The translations under genes were made by a program, and so were the position numbers. A stretch of 64,000 nucleotides of DNA from Symbiodinium natans (Eukaryota > Sar > Dinophyceae > Suessiales > Symbiodiniaceae). Under the pieces are notes generated by a model. The model searched no databases, was not told the origin of the DNA, and worked only from the letters and a program-made list of their open reading frames with translations. The stretch is taken from positions 1 through 64,000 of the forward strand of contig CAJNDS010002360.1 of assembly GCA_905221605.1 (NCBI GenBank), written 5' to 3'. Positions within the stretch are counted from its first letter, which is position 1. Every line of letters starts with the position of its first letter. This document shows positions 53,195 through 63,370 of this stretch, piece by piece.

Positions 53195-53939
53195 TCACTC
53201 TGCTTGGAAGCGAAGCTCTGCAGCAATTTGTACAAGTTCGGTGCTCATGCTGCCCTGGCATCTGCGATTTGCCAACGCAAGCAAACTCACAACGTTCAGA
53301 TGTGCCAGTCTCTTCTTGAGTCTCTTGAGGGCCTTGGCATTCAAATCGTGCCCTTGCACGGAGATTCCTGCGAGCTTGGCCTCTTCCTCCAACATGCGGA
53401 CGGCCTCCCAAACAATTGGCCGTGCGGCCTCTGCCGCTTTGGCCTCCAATACCTCCGAGATGATCTCCAAGAAGTCGCCATAGGGAAGCTTGTGGAGCAT
53501 CGCACGCTGGTCCCTGTCCAGCTTCACCTGACGCAAACCGTACAGCATGATCTGCGAGTTATGCCTGGCAACTAGCTTCCTACTTGAACGTTGCGATGTC
53601 GCTTTCTCCAACCCCGGCCTCGCGCGGATGCTGACAGTGGCAGAAGCCACAGGCACGGCCATTCTGGCATTCAGCATTCTTCGTCATGTACACACATGGA
53701 CGACGGCAGGCGATGGGATGGCCCAAGCTACCAACACTCAAAGGCTCTTCCGGCACTTCGGGTTGCATGGCAAAAGAGGCATCTCGAGAATCTCGAGTAG
53801 CCTCCAGGCCCTGCACGTACCCGTTGCATGTCGCGGATAAGTCTGTACTGCCCGCCCCTCCGGCGGGATTGTGGTTACCCCCAAAAGCAGGCCATGGTGC
53901 CAGCATCTGCTCAGGCTGCGGACACTCAAACACCGCCAT
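53195..53939 (-). CDS. Cys/His (C3H-like) zinc-finger protein, dinoflagellate type, two exons
   Basis: Exon 1 (about 53619-53939, ATG at 53939) starts MAVFECPQPEQM and ends with the finger SVGSLGHPIACRRPCVYM, then ECQNGRACGFCHCQHPRE. GHPxxC, RPC, C..G..C and CHxxH are the landmarks of a finger family very common in dinoflagellates. Exon 2 (53195-53527) continues VKLDRDQRAMLHKLPYGDFL and a helical tail ending AAELRFQAE and a stop. In relatives the finger is also followed by 'HLDKR.RE.L', so joining the two frames across a 91-nt intron (GC donor, acceptor TGCGTCAG) is well supported. Such fingers usually bind RNA; this is inferred. The 3' end has been duplicated downstream. Confidence 0.75.
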
Positions 53940-54036
53940 GACGAACTCTGTCACACCGACACCCCGGCTACGTGGCTACACGGTTCCAGATACTAGTCGG
54001 TGATCTGAAAACTGCAGGTTCACACGTCAACAGCAT

Positions 54037-54345
54037 TCACAAGCCATTAAGCACCCTGCCAGGCATCGACGTCACCCAATAACAGCTTGCAAGCTGTCTC
54101 ACGGTCCCTGTAGATGTGAGGTGCGATCTCTCTGAGCTGTGGGCCTTCCCTGGAATCTTGCCCAGGGCTGCGGCTGGCTTTTGGGCCGCCGGCGCGACCT
54201 CACAGATGCGAATCATCGAATGCCAGGCTTGGCCCCCATGAGACAAGCCAACATACAGGGCACCTTCTGCCATGTCTGGATCCACTTGCTGCTCTCATCC
54301 TCCAGCGCATGCTGAAAGTCCAGCGGTCGGTGCACCGAACGTTTT
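54037..54345 (-). CDS. Exon-like block, two competing frames
   Basis: One minus frame reads DPDMAEGALYVGLSHGGQAW and SMIRICEVAPAAQKPAAALG. An overlapping one reads HRPLDFQHALEDESSKWIQT and WQKVPCMLACLMGAKPG. Both look protein-like, so a real exon is likely but the frame is open. No family. Confidence 0.3.
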
Positions 54346-54687
54346 GAACGTGAGCCCTTGCAATGCCCATCTCTTCATGCGCTTATAGATCCCCTGGCCT
54401 GCACAACTTGTACGTAGTGGTGCGCTGGATTTGTCTTCTCTGGCCTTGCGAGGAACGGACAGTGCGTGGCCAAGCAGTTATCCAAAATCATTCAAGATCA
54501 ACGCCAACTAGCAGAATGCGCGGAACTCGGTGAATGACCGTCATTCGCAACTATGCGCCTAGGCAGGGCAATGTCAGAATCTGACACTTCCGTCTTGGCG
54601 GCTGGCGTGGGAGCGCCATGCTTGGTGAAGTAATCCTCCGCCTGCGCTACCTCGCAGGCACTCTCACTCATGATAGCTTAACCTCGC

Positions 54688-54873
54688 TTAAGCGAGGGGG
54701 CCGGGGCATCTCGTCGTACGTTTTTTACACTGCAGCATATCGGAACACGTTGTGCTGCCGCAGGCTTCCAGCGCCATTGAGTTAACTTGCCCGGTGTCCG
54801 GCAGACCAGAGGACTTAACAAACATGCATGGAAGACTTTGGAAGACTTTATGGGAGTGGAAACCTTGCACCAA
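54688..54873 (-). CDS. Exon-like block, unknown protein
   Basis: The minus strand reads SSGLPDTGQVNSMALEACGS then TTCSDMLQCKKRT. Weak. Confidence 0.2.
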   Translation of the reverse strand: MVQGFHSHKVFQSLPCMFVKSSGLPDTGQVNSMALEACGSTTCSDMLQCKKRTTRCPGPLA

Positions 54874-55248
54874 AGCTAGAATCTTGAGACATCACTGAGA
54901 CACACAACAGCCGCAGGCCTCGCCACTGTATACAACGAAACCCACCTGCCAGAAGCAAACGCATCTGCATGGCACTGCCGCATGGACAGGGACCATCTTC
55001 AGGCACAAATTTCCGCACGCCAGTGATCAGTATCGATGCCTGATGCCTACATTGTAAACTGCGCAGGGTTCGCCAGACTCGGGCTAGGGAATACTACGTT
55101 GGCATTGGACGTACCATGCGAAGGAGTTGACGGGAAGCAATGCACATCGACCCACCCAAAAGGGCACATCCCGACGCAATCCCGCAAAGCTAGCCTCCAT
55201 CAGCAGCAGGTGGTCAAATTCGCTGAAAATTGCCCACGAGGGCCTGGG

Positions 55249-55467
55249 TCATGCAGTTCGGTTAGCAGATGACAAGGACGACATAGCTGCCAACTCTGAG
55301 ACTCCCAGGATCATTCCGATAACGCCACCGCCCAAGGCAAGACCCCTGTGTCGGGTCCCTTGGTGCGCTGCTGGTGAATGGCAGCGAGAACCGTGACACC
55401 ACGCCCTTGCCGGTCGAGCAAAGATGCAGCTGAAGTGCATAATCGGGTCAGCCCAAGGCTGACGCAA
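55249..55467 (-). CDS. Exon-like block with Gly-rich hydrophobic helix
   Basis: The minus strand reads GLALGGGVIGMILGVSELAA then MSSLSSANRTA before a stop. It is a plausible membrane helix. It could be a distal exon of the ABCG gene (membrane domain) or another gene; it does not match a standard ABCG helix that I know. Confidence 0.3.
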   Translation of the reverse strand: MRQPWADPIMHFSCIFARPARAWCHGSRCHSPAAHQGTRHRGLALGGGVIGMILGVSELAAMSSLSSANRTA

Positions 55468-55879
55468 CTACAAGTGTGCAGCATAGGCTAACATCTGTAC
55501 ACGGAGGGTTGTGAGTTGCTTGGATTCTCGAACGACTTGGTCGAGTGGTCAACAGCAGGGGCAGATCAGCAACCTGGAAACAGCTGCCAACAAGCCCACA
55601 AGACCTCATCTCTGTCTGAAATCTCTGGCGGTTTTCTTGACGACACGTCTATGAACGGTTCAGCAAACTTCGACACTTAGGATTTCAATGCTTTGGCAAA
55701 GGCAGGATCGTCTTGCAATCTTACTCATCTTACTGTCATGGTCACCTTGCTTCACAACCAGGCTCCCGACGTCTGATACGCATGTGACAGACACTGGTAA
55801 TGGCATGCGGCGCATTCCCAAGATCGTATCAGCAACTTGTCCATGTGAGCAGCGACACAATGAACTCGAATTCTGGGCG

Positions 55880-58800
55880 TGCTGCCGGCCAATGCTTTGA
55901 GAAGCGCCTTGGAGTACCCAGTTTAGGAACAAGAAGCAAGCTGAAGCAGAACTGCAGTGTCCCGAATATCAAACTACTGGAACTGGAAAGGAAGCTTCCG
56001 TATGCCCCTTGCCACGATGTTTGCAGCTGCAGCCGAGTCGAGGCCACTCGTGGGCTCGTCGCAGAGAAGAACCTTCCGGGGAACTAGGTGCTACGAGGAA
56101 ATGCAAAAGCCTCTGAAGGTACCTCGGGCAAGCCACCAATGATTGCCATGCCTTATCTGAAGGCATGTGCATGGCATGCTGCACATCGGGTATAGGAATT
56201 CATGTTGCATTGCTGCGCTGTTCTGCCCTGCTTGACCGCTGCATGCTCATGAAACAAAAGCCACACGGCCCAGATGCCAACACTCAACCGCCGGCGCTCA
56301 CCGCCTCGGGCATGTTGGCGATTTGACTACGCACTTCTCGCTGGCTATGTTCAGCTACGCTGATGTCAACCCTGACAGCGCTTGGAAGACCTGGACAGGC
56401 CGGACAACTGCGTGACACAAGACACAACAAGCAAAAAATCTGGCGTGGCTGCTTTGGGCTATGACTTATGACAGGCACACGGGATCCCAGCCTGAGATCC
56501 CCCGTAGGCCCAGCTTCTCGTCCCCGATGGCCTCGGCCGGGGGGGTCGAAGGCACAAGAAGTTTCAAGCTTCATGATTAAGGAAATGGTCCTTAGACACC
56601 CCTTCCTCCACAGCATTTTCGACAAGGCTGTTCTTCTGTCTTTCGTCCGGCACTGGGTGATTTCGAATGACACGGTTGCATTCACCTTTCCATCTCCCGA
56701 AGTCCGAAAGAATTGACGTTGGGCTGGTTTCGTGAGGCTGCCCCCTAGAGCAGGCAATGCAACGCAAACCAACGTGCACAGTTGCCGAGCTCTTGCTGGG
56801 TGCGATACAGTATCGGCACATTTCTCGATGTTCAGGATCTGAATCACCTCTTCCACGCGCTTGGTCCGTGCCTGACGAGGCATGTCGACCACACAAGCTC
56901 GCTCTTGCCGGGCTGGCCGACTGGCTTCAGACTCTGGATGTTTTTTTTTTTGGCTGCGTGCGGCTGCCGGCACGAATGTTTGGGCGAGGAATTATGATAG
57001 ACCATTTTGCACTGCTTTCCTGGGTATCCGAGTAACAATCAAAGGAAATAATAGTTTTTGGGTGAAAATGCAGAGAAAACAGGGGTTCCGATTTTGAAAA
57101 TGCAAAGGAAACCGAGGTTTTCCTCTGACAACATCAAGGATAGAGAGGTTTTCTTATCAAAATATACTGGGAATAAAGGTTTCTCCTATTACAGTATGAT
57201 ATAGAAAAACTAGACGTTGTCTTAAGAGGAAACTGAGATTTCCCTATTTAAGGCCTCAAAAGAAATCACATATAAAACGCAAGCCGGGGGGGGGGGGAAG
57301 AGTGGGCGCAGCCACCCCCCCAGTTGCAAACCCAATGCTTGTAGCGCAAGTCCTCTTTTTGGCGCGATCTTCTTCATAAAGCAAGCCTGCAGGGCCCGGC
57401 CGCAAATATATGTTTCTTTGCAATTTTGCTCATTCTTATGCATTTCCGTAATTATTCTTTCTGTCGCGCTCTCTTTCTTAGCTTCTATTTCCCCTATACG
57501 TTGCTTGGAAAAACCATTATTTCCTGTCTACATCCTGTGTGTGTTTAGTAGGAGAATACGAGAACTTCTATTTCCTCTATATTTTGATAGGACTCCCCCC
57601 CCCCCCCCCCCCAACCCTTAAAAAAGGGCATACAAAACGCATAAACAGGCATCGAGCACGCTCGTCCGACATTATCGAGTTGTCGTTGCCCTTGGGGTTG
57701 CTACTGCATTCCCGATTTGCGGTTCAATCCACGCTTTCGGGTTTTGCACTTAAGGTCTTATTCCTCGCAGTGCACTTGCAGCCACAAGGCTCTTCCTGCG
57801 TTGCACCATGATGGGTTTCGCACCTTTCTACACCGCGCAGTGCTGCCGGTATGTGCATACTGCCACACTTGCTGCATTTTGATGTCTTGCCCTTCCAGAA
57901 GAGTGATCAGAATGTTTCCTACTGAGTCCTACTGTGCTGCACTGGAAGCTGTATGGGGCTCTCCTCCGGAGATGGCTGCCAGCGACCACCCCCCCCCAAC
58001 CGGCCCGCACGAACAAGTGTCATGAAGCGTTGGCAAGGGGAGCCATTCAATGACAACCGTCAATCCATTGCTTTGGTCCACAGAGGCTAAACCAGGTCTG
58101 GGCCTCGGCGCTCCAAGTGGTGGGCAGGCGGAGCTCGGCGGCGAAGCCCAAGCTGGCAAGTGCTGTGAAGCTGGGAGTGAGGGTAGTAGAGTGTAGTCTT
58201 CATTAGCCATACCTACGAATGGTACTCCACCACTCGAATATGAAGATGAGTGCTACTAAACTTACGCTGAGGCGCTGGCGTCTCCCTAGGACTCAAAGCC
58301 GCAAGAAAGACGTCCTCTTGTGGGACGGCCTGGGTGGGAAACGCTGAGGGCTGTACAACTCGGAATGAACAACTTCATCTGATGGCGGCTCTGACAAGCA
58401 CGGCCAACAAGTCTCAGAATGCTTCTGCGTCTTTTCTCGCAGATTTTCGCCAAACCGCTATGCCTTAAGCTGTACTGTTTATCAATTCCCTGAAATATTG
58501 AGTCTGAGGAAGCGGCACTTGCCAAGTAGCGCATTGTTTCCATCTTGACTGGCAGGCCATCACAAAGAACCTGTGACATCGGCAGTCTTCTTCTTTCTTC
58601 CTGTGCACATGACCCCCCGGAGGGAGGTCGCCCCAAGGGGCGTGCTCAACATCGGCAGTCTCTCTTTTTCTTCTACGGGGCTTGAGTAGTAGGGAAGTTA
58701 CCGGCAGTCTCAAGTTATCGGCAGTCTCTCTCTCTCTCTCCCTCCCTCCCTCCCTCCCTCCCTCCCTCTCTCTCTCCCTCCCTCTCCCAGTCTTGCAAGG

Positions 58801-60033
58801 GCTGGTGGTCATCTTGCTAGTTAAACTTCTTTGATTGAATCCGTAGTGAAATTTGCAGCAGCTTAGCAAACCGCACACAGCACATGTCGATGCTTTTGCC
58901 CATAGTGCCTGCCCGCACATCTCCGAGCCAGTAGCCTGAAGGCCACGAATGGCCGTCAGAACCGACCTACAAGCGAGGTCAGGATTCACGAGAGCAACCC
59001 CACAGGCACTCCGCAACCTCATGAAGTAATATGAAGTGAGGTAGCTGTTTTGGGGCCGCAGGACGGTAAGCTCTGGTTGGCCATGCTTATCGTTCAACTA
59101 GGTCACGTGAAGGCCGATGTAGGCTCGTCTACCAGTCGGTTCGACTCCAAGAACGACGAGTATAAGGAGCTCGTAGACAAAGGCGGGGGGGGGGGTCAAC
59201 TGGTGTACGGTAGTACAGCAGGCACCAGTGTTGAATCGAAGGCACAAGAATGGCCGCAGTCAGCGATTCCGCTGTCACTTGGTGGGCCTACGCTGTGTCT
59301 ACAGAGTCTACATCATGCGTAAAGCGCTGACCGTACAGAACATACACCCCAGAGAACGCTCGAGCACACTGGGGAGAGGACGTCTTGCCGGAACCACTGG
59401 CCCCCATGATGGCAGACAGCCTGCCATCACGCTTCCCCGAAAGAACTGTCAATGTGAAACAAGATTTGTGCTGCAAAGACAGGGAGACAGACTGACTATC
59501 GACGTGCTTGTTTGCCGAGCCACCTGACCTGACTACCGTACCTACCTACCGGCCTGCCTAAACTTCTACTGAGTTGCAGCTCAAGGCCATCCCAGCTGTT
59601 TAAACCCAACAGGATTTGAGCTTATCCAGCCCTCTTTGAAATTGCCTGACGAAAATCCTCACATTGCGGCGGGAGCTAGACGGCAGCGAAGAGTAAAGTT
59701 GCATGCTATATAAGCCAACGAAGCCGCAAAGGTGCAGAATGCGTGTGTGTGTGTGTGCGTGTGCGCATGCGTGCGTAGGTGTGCGTCTGCGTGTGCGCAT
59801 GTGTGCGCGTGCGCATGTGTGCGTATGTGCATTTTTTCAGCAATATTCACGGGGCCAGAAGGGGAAATACGTGCAAGGGCATGGGTTTTGGAATGGGTAT
59901 CGCTTCGCCACAGTAACACATTCAACATGGAGGTATCGTTTCGGTATAAGTATAGTCAGTATAGTATAAGCATCTCCCGCAGACCCTCCCTGTGCCTTCC
60001 TGGCGGGAATTCGCAGGTCACATTCGAGAGTAT
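55880..60033 (-). CDS. ABCG-type ABC transporter, nucleotide-binding domain in eleven exons
   Basis: Minus-strand exons: 59996-60033 (ILSNVTCEFPPG), 59382-59420 (RLSAIMGASGSGKT, Walker A), 58909-58966 (SVLTAIRGLQATGSEMCGQ), 58523-58570 (VLCDGLPVKMETMRYL), 58280-58329 (AVPQEDVFLAALSPRE, Q-loop), 58104-58152 (LGFAAELRLPTTWSAE), 56809-56871 (ARTKRVEEVIQILNIEKC), 56492-56531 (AIGDEKLGLRGIS), 56267-56304 (GGERRRLSVG, ABC signature), 56013-56090 (VLLCDEPTSGLDSAAAANIV, Walker B and D-loop), and one from 55907 (ALLKALAG). Every junction keeps phase; only the donor after the signature exon is uncertain. Seven of ten donors are GC. All catalytic motifs seen are intact. The H-loop (IHQPS) and membrane domain were not found downstream, so the gene is either longer with missed exons or truncated. 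ABCG proteins move lipids or other hydrophobic compounds across membranes. Confidence 0.9.
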
Positions 60034-60117
60034 CTGCACAAAGATGCAGAAATGGCTAGGAGTCCCTCCACTCGCTCTTTGCACGTAGGCTTGACCAAGC
60101 AGACCTGACCAACCTAA

Positions 60118-60167
60118 GCAGCAGCAGCAGCAGCAGCAGCGGCAGCGGCAGCGGCAGCGGCGGCGGC

Positions 60168-60225
<58 letters not shown>

Positions 60226-60512
60226 CCACCGCCACCGCCACCGCCACCGCCACCGCCACCGCCACCGCCACCGCCACCGCCACCGCCACCGCTACCACCA
60301 CCGCCACCCCGCAGCCACCGCCGCCACCACCACCACGACCACCACCACCACCACCACGACCACCACCACCACGACCACCACCACCACGACCACCACCACC
60401 ACGACCACCACCACCACGGCCACCACCACCACGACCACCACCACCACGGCCACCACCACCACGACCACCACCACCACCACGACCACCACCACCACCACGA
60501 CCACCACCGATC
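60118..60512 (+). repeat. Compound trinucleotide repeat (GCA)n-(CCGCCA)n-((CCA)nCGA)n
   Basis: Three successive repeat types, each in multiples of 3. It sits 85 nt upstream of the first recognised ABCG exon, in an intron or 5' region of that gene. Poly-Ala, poly-Gly and Trp-rich frames within it are repeat artefacts. Confidence 0.95.
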
Positions 60513-60954
60513 CACCCCCAGCAAGCAGGTGGATAGGCAACAAGCGGTTACAGCCCCTGCGTCCAACTCTAAACCAGAGATAGATACGAGTAGTGCGTCG
60601 CGACTCGCGATTGAGGCCTTGCGCGGCTCATCGCCTTTCTTGGACCCCTTGACCTGGCACAAAGGCGTAAGTCGCAATGTGCGGATTGCATACAAATGTA
60701 TGACAGATAAGCCTTCGGTTCGCAGACTTGCGAAGAGCTGAGTCTCCAGCAACCAGGCTCAGATCCTGCACACGGATCTCGCCTGGGTGGCGTGTGGCCT
60801 GTGGCAGCATGTAGCAGCACATGCAGGTACACGACTGCACGGAATTTGTTCCAAGTGATAAGAGGTAGGGTGCTCATGGCCAGAATCCCCAAAAGGACAC
60901 CCAACATACACTATGCGATTCCCAATAGCCGCAGTATCCACCCTACCTCATACC

Positions 60955-61143
60955 CTACCATATCCTACCCTGTGAGTTTGCAAGTGTTCGGAGGACAGGG
61001 TGCGAGATATACGAAATATATCTGGGCTCGTTTACGGGGAAATCATCGCTTCTTCTTTGCCAAAGGTGCCCAAAAAAGTTGCCCTCCAGAGCTACTTCGA
61101 CCACTCGAGCCCGAAAACCGAAGAGCCTGACCCTATCAAACAT
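60955..61143 (-). CDS. Exon-like block, possible 5' ABCG exon
   Basis: The minus strand reads RVVEVALEGNFFGHLWQRRS. It is natural-looking and in the right place for an N-terminal exon of the ABCG gene, but it carries no motif. The plus strand is open as well. Confidence 0.2.
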   Translation of the reverse strand: MFDRVRLFGFRARVVEVALEGNFFGHLWQRRSDDFPVNEPRYISYISHPVLRTLANSQGRIW

Positions 61144-61258
61144 CCTACCTGTGCCATCTCAAGCAGTAAAGTCACTAAAGCCCTATCAAAAACCAAAAGT
61201 TCACTTGGCTGCACTCAGAAGGGTAGCTAAAAATTAAATTTTTAGCTGCCATATCCGC

Positions 61259-61856
61259 GGAGGTGTATAGGTTGTCAGAACAGGCACCCCCCTCCAAATT
61301 CTTTTTTGTTCTTTTTTGGACCCCTTTTTTTGGCCTCAAATGGGTACCCCCCCTGGCAAACCGGGGTCCGCAAGCGGACGGTTCGCCAGGACCAGAGGCA
61401 GTTGAAGCCCCTCCCAGCAGGCCCCCCCCGCCCTCCCCCCCCACCCACTCCCCCCCCTCCCCCCCCCCCACCCCCCCCCCCCTCCCCCACCCCACCCCCC
61501 CCCCCCCCACCCCTGGACCCCCCCCCCCCCACACCCCACCCCACCTCCCCCCACCCCACCCTGCCGAAGAGTCGCCTTAAACCTTAAGGGGCCTGGCTCA
61601 ACCCTACGATCACTCCAAGCCGAACCCTAAACCCAAAAAAACCCTCAACCCCAAAGCGTGAACCTTGAGCCCTAAACTAACCCTCAACCCCAAACCCAAA
61701 CCATAAACCATAAACCATAAACCCGGAACCCTCAACCCTCAACCCTCAACCCAACCCTTATTGCTTGGGGTCCAGCGACTTGGGCGCTGCGGAATCACCA
61801 TGCTCACGCGCATGCGCTGGGCCGGGCCGAGGCGGGTCGCGTAGCGTTAAAATTAA
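61259..61856 (+). repeat. Dispersed repeat R1, copy B
   Basis: It aligns with 4971-5581 end to end in the same orientation with few changes outside the C-tract and the telomere-like part. Here the array consists of CCCTCAA and CATAAAC variants, not pure CCCTAAA. Landmarks are listed under copy A. Confidence 0.85.
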
Positions 61857-62810
61857 GAAACCCAACAAACCCAAAAAAGCTAAGGGTCTAAAGTTACAGT
61901 AAAGCACTACAAAGTTCAGGAACAAGACTGGCGGCCTCGATGTCCCCACTCAGCGTGCCCAAGGGAGAAGCCGCAGGAGCATCCTTCCTTCAGTGGAACC
62001 GACTCTGGTGCTTGGAGTCTGGTTTGGGGTTCCGCCGAATTTCCCGCAAATTTCCCTAAACCCGTTCGAATGATTTGAATGATTCTGATTCTTCTCGTGT
62101 TCACAAGGCCCCAAGGATGGTGCACAGCCATGTTGGGCGTAGATCAGCGCAATGTCGCCAACCGGTAAGCGTCGTAAGGAACTGTAGCGTCTTGTGAGAC
62201 TTCTTCTCTAGCAGGTGCTGGCATTCAAGCAAAAAGTACACGAAATGCACCATACCATTAGAGGTCTTTCAAAACATCAATCATTTTTGTTGTGGCATTG
62301 CTGGTATGAGCCATAGGCTGCGATGGCTGCCTTTTTCTGCTGCCGAAGTGCACTATTTAGAGCTGCAGAGCCTGCGAGGGTGCAAAGCAGTCAGGGCCTG
62401 CCCATGCTGGACCTGGCAGACACACACTCCTCGGCGCGGCCGCCCATGGCGTAGCGGGGCGCCTGATCGCGGGGCAAGCCCTTCTTCCAGCTTCCTAGCC
62501 CAACCATGAGGTGCAAGGCCCTTGATTCCTGTGATTGTCTCTGCTCGCCAGTTTTCAGCATGTGGCAGTGATGGCTCTGTACACGCAGCCATGGGCGTAG
62601 AATGTCGGGGTGAGTAGGCTCCGGTTGTTCCGGCTAGGAATAAACGCATGCAGAGCAGCACTCACAACGACGCGTGTGGCCTCAGCTTGAGGAGGGGCTC
62701 TTTCAGTACCAGGCTTGCGGCATGCTGGTCACTGGAGCTAAATATCCTTGTGTTCACAGCCTACTGCACAAACCCCAACAGGCTGACACATTTTCGCCGC
62801 CACACTCGTC
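61857..62810. other. No gene recognised
   Basis: Weak open frames on both strands around 62.3-62.66 kb without domains. Confidence 0.3.
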
Positions 62811-62813
62811 CCG

Positions 62814-63110
62814 CTAGCCCCACCGATTTGTCCACAAAGGCAGTTCGCGAAACGGGAAGTTCCTCTGCCGAGTGATGTCGGCCAGCGAATGTTTTAGCAC
62901 CCATCTGTCGACACATGCTCCGCCGACACATGCTGGCACGTGCTGGGACCCATGTGCTGGGGATGTGAAGGGGCCCAGTGGTTGGCACGTGCTCTGAGTC
63001 CCCAGCCAGTATGCCTGTCCCGCTAGCGCTAGCGGTGCAGAACTGACGTGCCTCGCGTATGCTGCCAGGACGTTCTGCAAGAGATGAAGCAAAAAGACAA
63101 AGAGAGCGAC

Positions 63111-63154
<44 letters not shown>

Positions 63155-63370
63155 GCAGACAGGCAGGCAGACAGGCAGGCCGGCAGGCAGACAGACGGCC
63201 GAGAACGAGCAGCCATGGTCGGTCGGAAGCTGCTACGTAACCAAGTACGAATGTCAAGGCGTGCTGTGGCAGCGCCACAATGTAGCGTGGCTTCTCTAAT
63301 TCTGTCCCCAATGCCGCCTTCGCAATTCTTTCCAGGCCTCGGGCAAATGGATTGTCGACAGCCACGGCAT
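62814..63370 (-). CDS. Exon-like block interrupted by a tetranucleotide repeat
   Basis: At its upstream end the minus strand reads MAVDNPFARGLERIAKAALG then TELEKPRYIVALPQHALTFV, convincing coding sequence with an in-frame ATG near 63365. It then runs into the CTGT/CTGC repeat at 63.1-63.2 kb, which is more likely intronic. No family is recognised. Confidence 0.35.
63109..63196 (+). repeat. (GA)n-(CAGA)n-(CAGG)n microsatellite
   Basis: A GA run passes into ACAG and then CAGG tetranucleotide units. Confidence 0.95.

Larger units (their letters stand above)
51800..53330. repeat. Tandem array of about 0.53-0.56 kb units derived from the zinc-finger gene 3' end
   Basis: The anchor CTGGACAGTCAAC...CTTTGG recurs at 51859, 52385 and 52941 (plus a short extra copy at 51800). 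The anchor GAAGCTCTGCAATGCTGG follows at about 52089, 52620 and, diverged, 53210. Each unit contains the reverse strand of the last coding stretch and 3' flank of the gene at 53.2-53.9 kb. Units 1 and 2 are much more alike than unit 3, so the downstream duplication is younger. Confidence 0.9.

Noticed and set aside
55801-55932. HWPAARPEFEFIVSLLTW in one minus frame, loosely like the ABCG 'IHQPSa.vFe.fD.llLL' H-loop region
   Set aside because: The key Gln of IHQPS is absent, the frame is not the one continuing from ALLKALAG, and no splice pair gives it. Treated as coincidence or decay.
60056-60752. Poly-Ala/Gly/Trp and poly-Val open frames on the minus strand
   Set aside because: They are translations of the compound triplet repeat.
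61175-61587. Gly-rich and Pro-rich open frames
   Set aside because: They lie in the C-rich tract of repeat R1 copy B; copy A gives similar frames with different register.
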